Numbered from the stretch's first letter, positions 1-6,343 are shown. The stretch: 6,434 nucleotides of DNA from Gammaproteobacteria bacterium (GCA_009839585.1 VXPI01000318.1:1-6434), one strand, 5' to 3'. Notes: generated by a model not told the origin, from the letters alone. Program-made: numbers and translations.

Positions 1-1
1 T

Positions 2-532
2 CTTGGCTCTACTCCGGAAACAAGATACGAAATCGTCTTGAATCTCAGTGACGGCGCCAGCTTGAGGGTCCATGAAAAAAACCTGATGCATCGGCGCAAT
101 GCATTGTTCAATAGCGCGAAAGACATTTGGTTGCAAAGAGAAGATCTATTTCCACATATAACATTGCTTTCCAAGCAAATTGGGGGCGCTCTGCAAAATT
201 GGTCTGCTCGGGAAGATGTGCTATTGAAAGCCAGGGATGCTTTGAATGTTTTGGAGAAGTTTGGAGAAAAATGGAAAGAAGGCGAGTATTCCGAGTATCG
301 GCATCAGTATTTGAATGACCTGGGTCTTGCCGCCGAAGTAAGCGGAGAAACCGCTAGTGTCAATAACAATCGTGAAAAAAAGAAAGAGCGGCTTTTCTGG
401 CTGGATGACGGACGGCAGGCTTACTGTGAGAATCATGTGAAACTGCCACATGGATATCGAATGCATTTCTACCCAGATGTCAAAGAAAAACAGATTTATG
501 TGGCGTATTTGGGTCCTCATTTAACCATATAG
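2..532 (+). CDS. Unidentified protein, C-terminal part (5' end outside window)
   Basis: I do not recognise this gene. The frame is open from the left edge, so the TTG at position 38 is probably internal and the gene begins outside the window; about 176 codons are visible, ending in TAG at 530-532. The first two thirds look helical and charged, with no membrane segment or signal peptide. A lysine/arginine-rich linker (NNNREKKKER, encoded around 361-390) precedes a compact C-terminal segment in which RMHFYPD and IYVAYLGPHL alternate like beta strands. A pattern of His-x-Lys, then Arg-x-x-Phe, then Ile-Tyr-x-x-Tyr-x-Gly-x-His-Leu at the extreme C-terminus resembles the end of small RelE/ParE-like folds and of some accessory-region proteins; this is a weak inference from memory. 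It points opposite to the purine operon and its codons look more A-rich, so it is probably a separate, possibly accessory, unit. Confidence 0.6.
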   Translation, partial: LGSTPETRYEIVLNLSDGASLRVHEKNLMHRRNALFNSAKDIWLQREDLFPHITLLSKQIGGALQNWSAREDVLLKARDALNVLEKFGEKWKEGEYSEYRHQYLNDLGLAAEVSGETASVNNNREKKKERLFWLDDGRQAYCENHVKLPHGYRMHFYPDVKEKQIYVAYLGPHLTI

Positions 533-542
533 CCTGAAACTG

Positions 543-562
543 CTTGTCCCCGGCAAGGTTCC
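543..562 (+). repeat. Direct repeat copy 1 (beyond the 3' end of the BioC-like gene)
   Basis: CTTGT followed by CCCCGGCAAGGTTCC. The second copy at 1134-1155 has the same two blocks separated by an extra GA. The 15-base block is identical. This copy is outside the BioC-like frame, between the two convergent stop codons. Confidence 0.7.
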
Positions 563-569
563 GCCCGGG

Positions 570-1333
570 TCATAGCTGGGGAGGTTGCACCTTGACTGAT
601 GACCGGTCTTGAATAAATCCCAACCCGTATATGTATTCAAAACTGATTGTCCCTCCATTCTCTGAAACGCACCTCCGGAAGTTTTCCATGAACCTCGCAA
701 ATAATGCTTTTCCGGTCAACGATTTGCGCCTGTCATGATGAATGTTTGAAAAGCCACCGGCACGTAAATCTCGCGCCAGTGTCTGATAATCCGGATAGAG
801 AAAATTCATCCATTCTGTATCCACGACTGGACAGGCCAGTCCTGAACGCAACATGGCATCACCCAGATCATGCATATCAACGAACCGGTGAACATGCTGA
901 TAATCGTCAACCAGCGCCCAGGCTCTGGTAACCTCATTCATCGTATCAGGACCAAAACTGGAGAACACGAACAGGCCTTCATTATTGAGCCGTGAACTGG
1001 CTTGCTCAAGCAGCAACTGGAAGTCACACCAGGCTGGCAGCAAGTTCAGAATGATCAGGTCAAAGTACCCGGCAGGTCATGAAACAAGTCCAGATCATGA
1101 TTCAGGCAATCATGGGCACTCTGCTTCGATAGCCTTGTGACCCCGGCAAGGTTCCACTGCTGCTCGGCAAAGTCAACCACCAGGGCCTGGCCACCTTGCC
1201 AGGATGAATCGTTAATTCTCGAATGGATACCTTCTCTGGCATGTTCCAGAAACACGTTAATGCTGAAATCCGGACTAGAACCTGCTCGATCAAGAATTCT
1301 CGGGATTACTGCGTGATCAAGATCAGGATTCAT
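570..1333 (-). pseudogene. BioC-like (malonyl-ACP O-methyltransferase family) gene, frameshifted and lacking the SAM glycine loop
   Basis: The reading frame from ATG at 1333 gives an N-terminus typical of BioC (HAVIPRILDRAGSS, then a helix) and runs to a TGA at 1055-1057. The C-terminal half continues in another frame: FDLIILNLLPAWCD, GLFVFSSFGPDTMNEV, HRFVDMHDLGDAM, RRKSLTGKALF and a YGLGF end, all close to the BioC pattern, with stop TGA at 570-572. The two frames overlap only between 1058 and 1076, and one lost base there would explain the break. The Rossmann core is also short: about 40 residues lie between the N-terminal helix and the acidic DLDLFHDLP segment, against about 70 in E. coli BioC, and no GxGxG loop is visible (the nearest segment is ALVVDFAEQQW). 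BioC methylates malonyl-ACP using SAM to start biotin synthesis, but this copy is unlikely to do so. Its start overlaps the allA stop by 11 bases, so it was once coupled to the ureide operon. A sequencing error could explain the frameshift but not the missing loop. Confidence 0.75.
1134..1155 (+). repeat. Direct repeat copy 2 (inside the BioC-like gene)
   Basis: CTTGT-GA-CCCCGGCAAGGTTCC, matching copy 1 at 543-562 except for the two inserted bases. On the minus strand it encodes WNLAG in the shortened SAM-binding region of the BioC-like gene. With copy 1 it brackets the whole C-terminal part of that gene. Confidence 0.7.
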
Positions 1334-1826
1334 GAATGGGACCAATCCAGGCTTCGCCCTGAACCTCGACCTCATCGAGATTCCTCTCTGGGCCTCCCCG
1401 GTCTATGACCAGAAAATCCTGCGTAGAACCCAATGCGATATTGAAATGATGCCAGGTATTCCGATTGATGTTGACGCCCTGCTTGCCATTGGTCAGAAAC
1501 AACTCGAGATCCTCGGCCTTCAAGGACTCACCCGCGCTTCCAACCAGTATCAGAAATGGTTTCTCGTCAAGTGGAATAAAGGCCTGACTGCCCAACGGGT
1601 GTCGCTCCATAATGGTCACCCTGTGAGGCAGTGGCAACGGCTGAGTTCTGAAAACATTGCCGATGGGATGACCTCCTTTTCGTGACACATCAATCCGAAA
1701 CAGGTCATGATATCGGGTCGTCAGCCCCTGGTTAATTATCATCGACCTGGCATTGCATGTCTCCACAACCTGACCATAAGCAGCAAAAGCTGTTTTCGTC
1801 AGGACTTTCGGTGTCAGCGTCGCCAT
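1323..1826 (-). CDS. allA: Ureidoglycolate lyase
   Basis: This 167-residue cytoplasmic enzyme splits ureidoglycolate into glyoxylate and urea, the last step of ureide breakdown. The family length is about 160 residues. Recognisable blocks in order are AYGQVVET (16-23), INQGLTTRYHDL (31-42), ERHPLGSQAFIPL (74-86), NGKQGVNINRNTWHH (113-127) and FLVIDRGG (138-145), the same order and spacing as E. coli AllA, including the histidines of the cupin-like pocket. The tail after residue 150 (EVEVQGEAWIGPIHES) differs from E. coli. The ATG at 1826 lies 13 bases inside the end of alc, with AGGA a few bases upstream, which suggests translational coupling. The substrate is supplied directly by the allantoicase encoded upstream. 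No residue that I can judge as essential is missing. The identification is secure at family level. Confidence 0.94.
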   Translation of the reverse strand: MATLTPKVLTKTAFAAYGQVVETCNARSMIINQGLTTRYHDLFRIDVSRKGGHPIGNVFRTQPLPLPHRVTIMERHPLGSQAFIPLDEKPFLILVGSAGESLKAEDLELFLTNGKQGVNINRNTWHHFNIALGSTQDFLVIDRGGPERNLDEVEVQGEAWIGPIHES

Positions 1827-2818
1827 GGTTCCTGTGAGCCGGAAACGTCCGCCAGCAAACGGAGCCGACTCACTCCGCCATCCGGATAGATATTGAGCCG
1901 GACATGCGTGATCGGGCCAAGATCAACAATCTCTTCAGAGAACCTGTGTTCAGCATCTGCATCAAGCTGCGTTCTTGGCAGTAATTCCGGCCAATCCCGT
2001 GAGCCGGTCTCCAGCGTATCTACGGCAACATTGGGGAAACTTGCTCCCTGAATGCTGCAACTCTCCGGATAATTGCCCTTGAAATGTGCAGTATCGATGA
2101 TCACTTCCCGGATCTCTCCCGCCCGGGCCAGCGAGATCAGGACCCAGTCGTTACCCGGCTCTCTACGCCGCCTTGTCTCCCAGCCATCTCCCATATTGAC
2201 ACCCCGTCCAGGCATCAACAGGTTTCGGATTGATCCGAAATGTTCATCATTACAGGCCAGTGCAACACCACCATTCGAGGATGCGGCAATATCCACCAGT
2301 TCGCCTTGACCATATTGGCTCCAGTCAATGCTCGGCTTTGCATACACCCGAAATCTCGCTATCCCGCCATCCGGAAATATATTGAGTCGGACATGAGTAT
2401 AAACAGCAGAGCCGTTGGCGCGGGAAAAATATCGGGAGTTGCCCTCCAATGCCGTCATTGCCAGCAATTCTTTCCATTGCATATCTTCAGGATCATCGCT
2501 CTCGGAATAACAACCCCCTATCGAGGCTGCTGGCGGATAGTTGCCAGTGAAATGTTCGGTACTGATTCCAAAACCCTGCACCACCCCGGGCCTGGCTAAT
2601 TTAACAACACACCAGTCGTGACCAAACTCCCGCTTTCTTCTCGATTCCCAACCGTCCATCCATTTACCATGATCATCGTATTTGCCCTCGATGAACACGG
2701 GTGGTTCATCTTTGAGCATCCTGTGCATGGGAGCAAAAAAATCGTCGCTACAGGCAACTGCCCTCGCACCAAGCCTCGCCGATGCAAGATTCACCCATCT
2801 GCGTTCGAATTCATCCAT
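1814..2818 (-). CDS. alc: Allantoicase
   Basis: This 334-residue cytoplasmic enzyme hydrolyses allantoate to ureidoglycolate and urea. The protein is built of two homologous halves, as is usual for allantoicases. The first (about 15-160) has GWESRRKREFGHDW, TEHFTGNYP and THVRLNIFPDGG. The second (about 184-323) has GWETRRRREPGNDW, TAHFKGNYP and THVRLNIYPDGG. The paired Gly-Trp-Glu-x-Arg-Arg, His-Phe-x-Gly-Asn-Tyr-Pro and Arg-Leu-Asn-Ile-x-Pro-Asp-Gly-Gly motifs are the family signature, and the length is normal. The ATG at 2818 overlaps the puuE stop by 8 bases. A GGAGGA about 12 bases upstream, inside puuE, is a usable though rather distant ribosome binding site. Its place between allantoinase and ureidoglycolate lyase matches the order of the pathway. 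The route releases urea rather than ammonia, unlike the allantoate amidohydrolase (AllC) route. Confidence 0.96.
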   Translation of the reverse strand: MDEFERRWVNLASARLGARAVACSDDFFAPMHRMLKDEPPVFIEGKYDDHGKWMDGWESRRKREFGHDWCVVKLARPGVVQGFGISTEHFTGNYPPAASIGGCYSESDDPEDMQWKELLAMTALEGNSRYFSRANGSAVYTHVRLNIFPDGGIARFRVYAKPSIDWSQYGQGELVDIAASSNGGVALACNDEHFGSIRNLLMPGRGVNMGDGWETRRRREPGNDWVLISLARAGEIREVIIDTAHFKGNYPESCSIQGASFPNVAVDTLETGSRDWPELLPRTQLDADAEHRFSEEIVDLGPITHVRLNIYPDGGVSRLRLLADVSGSQEPWRR

Positions 2819-3719
2819 AAGGAAAATGGCTCCTCCAGTGCTCAGCTACGTCAATACGACGGGAAATCCAGACCCGGTCCTTCTCATGGATATAGTCCAG
2901 AAATCTCTCCAGGGCCCTGGCCCGGCCCGGACGCCCAGCCAATCGACAATGCAATCCGATCGACATCATTTTCGGCAATCGTTCCCCCTCCTCATATAGA
3001 CAGTCAAACGTGTCTTTCAGATAACCAAAAAACTGCTCTCCCGAATTAAAGCCCTGTGCGGTTGCAAAGCGCATGTCATTGGCATCAAGCGTATAGGGCA
3101 CCATCAGCAGTGGCTTGTCATGGTCGTCATTCCAGTAAGGCAAATCATCAGCGTAGGTATCCGCACTGTATATGAATCTACCATGCTCGGCGGTCAGGCG
3201 GAGAGTGTTGGGACTGGTGCGCCCCAAATAGAAACCAAGCGGACGCTGTCCCGTGACCTGTTCATGAACCCTGATCGCCACATGTAGATGCTCGATCTCT
3301 ACTGCCTCGTCTACATGCTGATAGTCGATCCAGCGATACCCGTGGCTGGCTATCTCCCAGCCAGCTTCAAGCATGGCATGCACGGCTTCGGGATTACGTT
3401 CCAGTGCCATGGCCACCCCAAACACCGTCACCGGTATCTCCTTCTCGACAAACAGGCGATGCAATCGCCAGAATCCGGATCGTGATCCGTATTCATACAT
3501 CGATTCCATGTTCATGTGACGCATGCCTTTATAGCCCTGCGCCCCGATAATTTCCGAGAGAAACGCCTCAGAGCCGTGATCGCCATGCAAAATACAGTTC
3601 TCTCCCCCCTCTTCATAGTTCAGTACAAACTGTACGGCAATTCTGGCATTACCCGGCCATTGGGGGTCAGGGGGATCAGACCCATAACCAACCAGATCAC
3701 GCGGATATCCCTCGTTCAT
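2811..3719 (-). CDS. puuE: Allantoinase PuuE (polysaccharide-deacetylase fold)
   Basis: This 302-residue cytoplasmic enzyme hydrolyses allantoin to allantoate. It belongs to the PuuE family, which has the NodB/polysaccharide deacetylase barrel and is unrelated to the metal-dependent amidohydrolase AllB. Family blocks are RDLVGYG (7-13), WPGNARIAVQFVLNYEEGGE (21-40), RHMNMESMYEYGSRSGFWRL (67-86), EIASHGYRWIDYQ (122-134), RTSPNT (167-172), YADDLPYW (189-196), VPYTLDANDMRFAT (207-220) and MSIGLHCRLAGRPGRA (252-267). The length fits the stand-alone form. Some relatives are fused to OHCU decarboxylase, but no such domain is present here. The start ATG at 3719 shares four bases (ATGA) with the puuD stop, a classic coupled junction, with AGG about eight bases upstream. 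Confidence in family and role is high. Confidence 0.96.
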   Translation of the reverse strand: MNEGYPRDLVGYGSDPPDPQWPGNARIAVQFVLNYEEGGENCILHGDHGSEAFLSEIIGAQGYKGMRHMNMESMYEYGSRSGFWRLHRLFVEKEIPVTVFGVAMALERNPEAVHAMLEAGWEIASHGYRWIDYQHVDEAVEIEHLHVAIRVHEQVTGQRPLGFYLGRTSPNTLRLTAEHGRFIYSADTYADDLPYWNDDHDKPLLMVPYTLDANDMRFATAQGFNSGEQFFGYLKDTFDCLYEEGERLPKMMSIGLHCRLAGRPGRARALERFLDYIHEKDRVWISRRIDVAEHWRSHFPYG

Positions 3720-4903
3720 TTCAAACCTGTCAATGACTGATACCAGGCTGCAAGTACCTGTCGCTCAGGATCGGTAATGCCTGTGAGATTACCGGGTGGC
3801 ATAGTACTGGTTAATACCGAGTTTTGGTAAATAGTATCAGCATGATTCTCGATTTGCTGAACGGTTTCAAGGATCATGCCTCCCGGTGGAGAGGATATTC
3901 CAGCAAAGGAGGGGTTGCTGGCATGGCAACCGCTGCATCTGGCAGTGACAATCTCCATGGCTTCGACTGACGAAACAGTTCGTTGCTGATGCCCTACTGC
4001 CCTGGGATAGGCAAGCCACGCCGCTCCGAGAAGAATGCAGAATGCAACGACCAGAAACCACCATGCAGGACGACTGGCCTTGCGGATATTGAAATAATGC
4101 CGAGCCAGCACGCCGGCAACGGAAACCAGGATCAGGATCAGCCAGTTTGAGGAATTGCCATACGTACCGGGAAAATGCACACTGATCATGGTAAACAGAA
4201 CCGGCAGTGTCAGGTAATTATTATGAAGTGAACGCAGCAATCCCCTGGCCCCGAGAGCAGGATCCGGATTTCGGTTTTCCGTCATGGCCCGCACCATTTC
4301 CTTTTGGGCAGGAATAATCACAAAAAAAACATTACCCACCATTAGTGTTCCAATTACCGCGCCAACATGAATATAAGCTGCCCGTCCACTGAAGACAGCA
4401 GACAGAAAGTACGCCAGTAAGGAGAGATAGAGAAATACCACTCCAACCAGTATTCGGGGACGGCTGGCCAGGGAGGTACGACAAATTCCATCGTAAACAA
4501 ACCAGGAACCAGCTATTGACAGCAGAGAAATCGACATGGCCTGAACCGAGGACAGGTCCCGGACTGATGGATCAATCATGTAGATTCTTGCATTGAAATA
4601 GTAGACCACGATCAACAGCATCATGCCGGTCAACCAGGTCACATAGGCTTCCCACTTGAACCAGTGAAGTTCACTGGGCAACTGTTCGGGGCCTGCAGCA
4701 AATTTATTCAAGTGGTAAAAACCGCCTCCATGAACTGCCCACAAATCGCCGGCAATCGAATCTCCGGGTGGACGTTTACGGTTCAGGTTGTTTTCAAGCC
4801 AATTGAAATAGAACGATGCACCGATCCAGGCAATGCCGACAATAAAATGAATCCATCGAATCAGTAGATTCAGCCACTCATGTATATGGCTCTCAAGCAT
4901 CAC
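3716..4903 (-). CDS. puuD: Urate hydroxylase PuuD with C-terminal cytochrome c domain
   Basis: This 395-residue inner-membrane enzyme oxidises urate to 5-hydroxyisourate and hands electrons to cytochrome c, replacing the soluble oxygen-using uricase. The N-terminal domain (about 1-300) has roughly eight hydrophobic segments (near 12-34, 84-105, 120-138, 150-170, 176-198, 228-243, 252-268 and 280-298) and the family blocks IRWIHFIVGIAWIGASFYF (15-33), VHGGGFYHLNKF (57-68), HWFKWEAYVTWLTGM (80-94) and HVGAVIGTLMVGNVFFVIIP (179-198). The C-terminal domain (about 311-395) is a class I cytochrome c: CSGCH at 323-327 binds haem, and the Met of STMPPGNLT (M368) is the likely sixth ligand. GTG at 4903 and ATG at 4900 are both possible starts. 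ATG is slightly more natural for the family, although GGTGAG lies close to it. It is the first gene of the operon and overlaps puuE by four bases. Confidence 0.94.
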   Translation of the reverse strand: MMLESHIHEWLNLLIRWIHFIVGIAWIGASFYFNWLENNLNRKRPPGDSIAGDLWAVHGGGFYHLNKFAAGPEQLPSELHWFKWEAYVTWLTGMMLLIVVYYFNARIYMIDPSVRDLSSVQAMSISLLSIAGSWFVYDGICRTSLASRPRILVGVVFLYLSLLAYFLSAVFSGRAAYIHVGAVIGTLMVGNVFFVIIPAQKEMVRAMTENRNPDPALGARGLLRSLHNNYLTLPVLFTMISVHFPGTYGNSSNWLILILVSVAGVLARHYFNIRKASRPAWWFLVVAFCILLGAAWLAYPRAVGHQQRTVSSVEAMEIVTARCSGCHASNPSFAGISSPPGGMILETVQQIENHADTIYQNSVLTSTMPPGNLTGITDPERQVLAAWYQSLTGLK

Positions 4904-4983
4904 TCACCGTTACGGGCCAATAATCTGAAATACCGTATTGACTGCATTACCTGTAATTGGGATTTGCAATCTTCAGATTTGAC

Positions 4984-4999
4984 ATTGATGGATATCAAT
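4984..4999 (-). promoter_or_regulatory. Candidate operator upstream of puuD (inverted repeat)
   Basis: The minus strand reads ATTGATATCCATCAAT, a 6-4-6 inverted repeat about 80 bases before the puuD start. An A/T-flanked dyad of this size with a T-N11-A core would suit a LysR-type regulator, a class often found controlling purine catabolism. The site and its function are inferred only from symmetry and position. Confidence 0.3.
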
Positions 5000-5080
5000 C
5001 AGGCACATCTGAATGCCGGGTCAGAAGACAAGGGGGCCTGTACTTGCCTCTTCATGAACTGCACAAGAGGCTGTCGTCTC

Positions 5081-5096
5081 GACAACAAATGTTGTC
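5081..5096. repeat. Inverted repeat GACAAC-AAAT-GTTGTC
   Basis: Perfect 6-base arms with a four-base centre. An overlapping dyad TGTCG-TCT-CGACA lies at 5072-5084, so the two share GACA. The site is about 180 bases upstream of puuD and about 70 bases beyond the BMP stop. It could be an operator (the TTGT/ACAA half-sites resemble those of some GntR-type regulators) or part of the transcript-end structure. I cannot choose between them. Confidence 0.3.
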
Positions 5097-5114
5097 TTTA
5101 CCCTGTTACAAATG

Positions 5115-5141
5115 ATTGCCGCCTCGGTACGAGGCGGCAAT
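5115..5141 (-). terminator. Hairpin terminator of the BMP-protein gene
   Basis: A perfect 12-base stem (ATTGCCGCCTCG pairing with CGAGGCGGCAAT) closes a three-base loop, starting about 25 bases past the BMP stop codon on the minus strand. The stem is GC-rich with an A/T base. The following minus-strand bases, TCATTTGTAAC, are only moderately T-rich, so termination may be partial, letting some transcription run on into puuD. The hairpin itself is certain; its role is inferred. Confidence 0.65.
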
Positions 5142-5165
5142 TCCCGTGTTTCCCATCAAGGACAT

Positions 5166-6272
5166 TTAGCCGGGCAAGTCACCCTCGACGCCTTCGACAT
5201 AGTAATTCATCCCCAGCAAATCCCCATCACCAAGGCGTTCTCCTGAACCGATCACCTGCTCACCAGCCTGATTGTTGAATGGACCATCAAACGGATGAAT
5301 GGACCCGCCTGCAATTCCTTCCTTGACAGCGTCTGCCGCTGCTCGAACATCTGCGGGCACTGCATCGCCATAGGGTGAAAAGCTGACCATCCCCTCACGA
5401 ATTCCATTCCAGGTATCTACAGACTCCCAGGTTCCGCCCATTGCCGCTTTCGTTCGCTCAATATAGTACGGGTCCCAGTTATTCACGATTGAAGTCAGAT
5501 GTGCGTTTGGTGCAAATTTGCTCATGTCAGAGGCCTGACCAAATGCAAAAACCCCACGGTCTTCAGCAACCTGCAATGCAGCCGGCGAGTCCGTGTGCTG
5601 GGCAATGATATCGGCACCCTGGTCAATCAATGCCTTGGCAGCATCACCCTCTTTACCGGGGTCATACCAGGTATTTACCCATACAACCCGAACCATGGCA
5701 TCAGGATTGACCTTGCGCATTGCGAGCGTAAACGAGTTAATTCCACGGATGACTTCCGGAATAGGGAAAGAAGCGATGTATCCAATCACCCCCGTCCTGG
5801 TCATGTGTCCGGCGATGGTTCCGATTACGGCTCGACCTTCATAGAACCGTGCAGAATAGGTGCTGACATTATCAGATTCCCGTTTGTAGCCTGTTGCATG
5901 CTCAAACTTGACATCGGGAAACTCTTTGGCAACCTTGTTGGTCGGGTTCATGTAACCAAAAGACGTGGTGAAGATCAATTTATGACCGCTGGTTGCCAAC
6001 TGTCGGATAACCCGCTCAGCATCGGCACCCTCTGGAACACTCTCAACATAAGTTGTCTCGACACCGAGTGCAGATTCAAGAGACTGACGGCCAATATCAT
6101 GTCGATAAGTCCACCCATGGTCACCGGTTGGGCCCACATAAATGAATCCCACCTTCATGCCATGACCATCTGCATGGACGCTTGTGCCTGTTACCGCGAT
6201 CAGCAAGGCAACCAGTATTGTGGACATCTTGCGAGTAACCGTTGTAAGTACATTCAATTTTTTTCTAATCAT
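5166..6272 (-). CDS. BMP family ABC transporter substrate-binding protein (PnrA/BmpA-like)
   Basis: This 368-residue periplasmic solute-binding protein of the basic membrane protein (BMP) family belongs to the type I binding-protein fold, whose studied members bind purine nucleosides. A signal peptide is visible: a basic start (MIRKK), an optional second Met at 16, a hydrophobic core about 17-29 and a probable cleavage after SVHA (31-34). The mature part starts MKVGFIYVGPTGDHGW (39-54) and continues with EGADAERVIRQLA (81-93), FTTSFGYMNP (101-110), FEHATGY (123-129), ARFYEGRAVIGTIAG (141-155), IGYIASFPIPEVIRGIN (163-179), VVWVNTWYDPGKE (196-208), IAQHTDSPAALQ (223-234) and LLGMNYYVEGVEGDLPG at the end. 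ATG at 6272 is preferred because GGAGGA lies three bases upstream; the Met at 16 has no such site. The purine operon downstream suggests a purine, ureide or nucleoside ligand. The permease and ATPase genes are not in the window. Confidence 0.94.
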   Translation of the reverse strand: MIRKKLNVLTTVTRKMSTILVALLIAVTGTSVHADGHGMKVGFIYVGPTGDHGWTYRHDIGRQSLESALGVETTYVESVPEGADAERVIRQLATSGHKLIFTTSFGYMNPTNKVAKEFPDVKFEHATGYKRESDNVSTYSARFYEGRAVIGTIAGHMTRTGVIGYIASFPIPEVIRGINSFTLAMRKVNPDAMVRVVWVNTWYDPGKEGDAAKALIDQGADIIAQHTDSPAALQVAEDRGVFAFGQASDMSKFAPNAHLTSIVNNWDPYYIERTKAAMGGTWESVDTWNGIREGMVSFSPYGDAVPADVRAAADAVKEGIAGGSIHPFDGPFNNQAGEQVIGSGERLGDGDLLGMNYYVEGVEGDLPG

Positions 6273-6275
6273 CTT

Positions 6276-6281
6276 TCCTCC
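6276..6281 (-). promoter_or_regulatory. Ribosome binding site of the BMP-protein gene
   Basis: GGAGGA on the minus strand, followed by AAG and the ATG at 6272. It is the strongest Shine-Dalgarno match in the window and fixes the upstream of two possible starts. Confidence 0.75.
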
Positions 6282-6328
6282 GAAATTAGTGTTTACTCAA
6301 TAGATTGGCTTGTTTGTTCATGCTCAAG

Positions 6329-6339
6329 CAAGTTACTTG
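6329..6339. promoter_or_regulatory. Short palindrome just downstream of the putative BMP promoter
   Basis: CAAGT-A-ACTTG on the minus strand, a 5-1-5 inverted repeat lying a few bases past the -10 box, at about the expected transcription start. The position would suit a repressor site. An 11-base dyad is short enough to occur by chance. Confidence 0.2.
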
Positions 6340-6343
6340 TCAT

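Larger units (their letters stand above)
4904..5165. other. Intergenic region between puuD and the BMP-protein gene, rich in inverted repeats
   Basis: No protein-coding frame here looks real; the plus-strand frame through it continues antisense into the BMP gene. It must hold both the end signal of the BMP transcript and any promoter of the puuD operon. Four inverted repeats are visible: 4984-4999 (arms 6, spacer 4), 5046-5071 (arms 7, spacer 12), 5081-5096 (arms 6, spacer 4) and 5115-5141 (arms 12, loop 3). The last is the probable terminator. No convincing -35/-10 pair was found for puuD. Confidence 0.6.

Noticed and set aside
549..569. Possible terminator between the convergent genes (arms CCCGG and CCGGG)
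   Set aside because: The stem has only five pairs with an 11-base loop and no T-run on either side; it is too weak to call.
1055..1077. Programmed ribosomal frameshift joining the two halves of the BioC-like gene
   Set aside because: The short overlap contains no X XXY YYZ slippery heptamer or obvious stimulatory structure, and the SAM loop is also missing, so decay or a sequencing error is simpler.
1332..1685. Plus-strand frame of 117 codons
   Set aside because: It is antisense to allA, whose family motifs leave no doubt about the coding strand.
2240..2599. Plus-strand frame of 119 codons within allantoicase
   Set aside because: It is an antisense shadow of alc with no recognisable motifs.
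4880..5278. Plus-strand frame of 132 codons through the intergenic region
   Set aside because: It runs antisense into the BMP gene, has no ribosome binding site, and encodes an unstructured Cys/Arg-rich peptide across the terminator hairpin.
6273..6340. Purine-type riboswitch in the leader of the BMP gene
   Set aside because: The leader is only about 65-70 bases and shows no three-way-junction arrangement or conserved purine aptamer core; only one 5-base dyad is visible.
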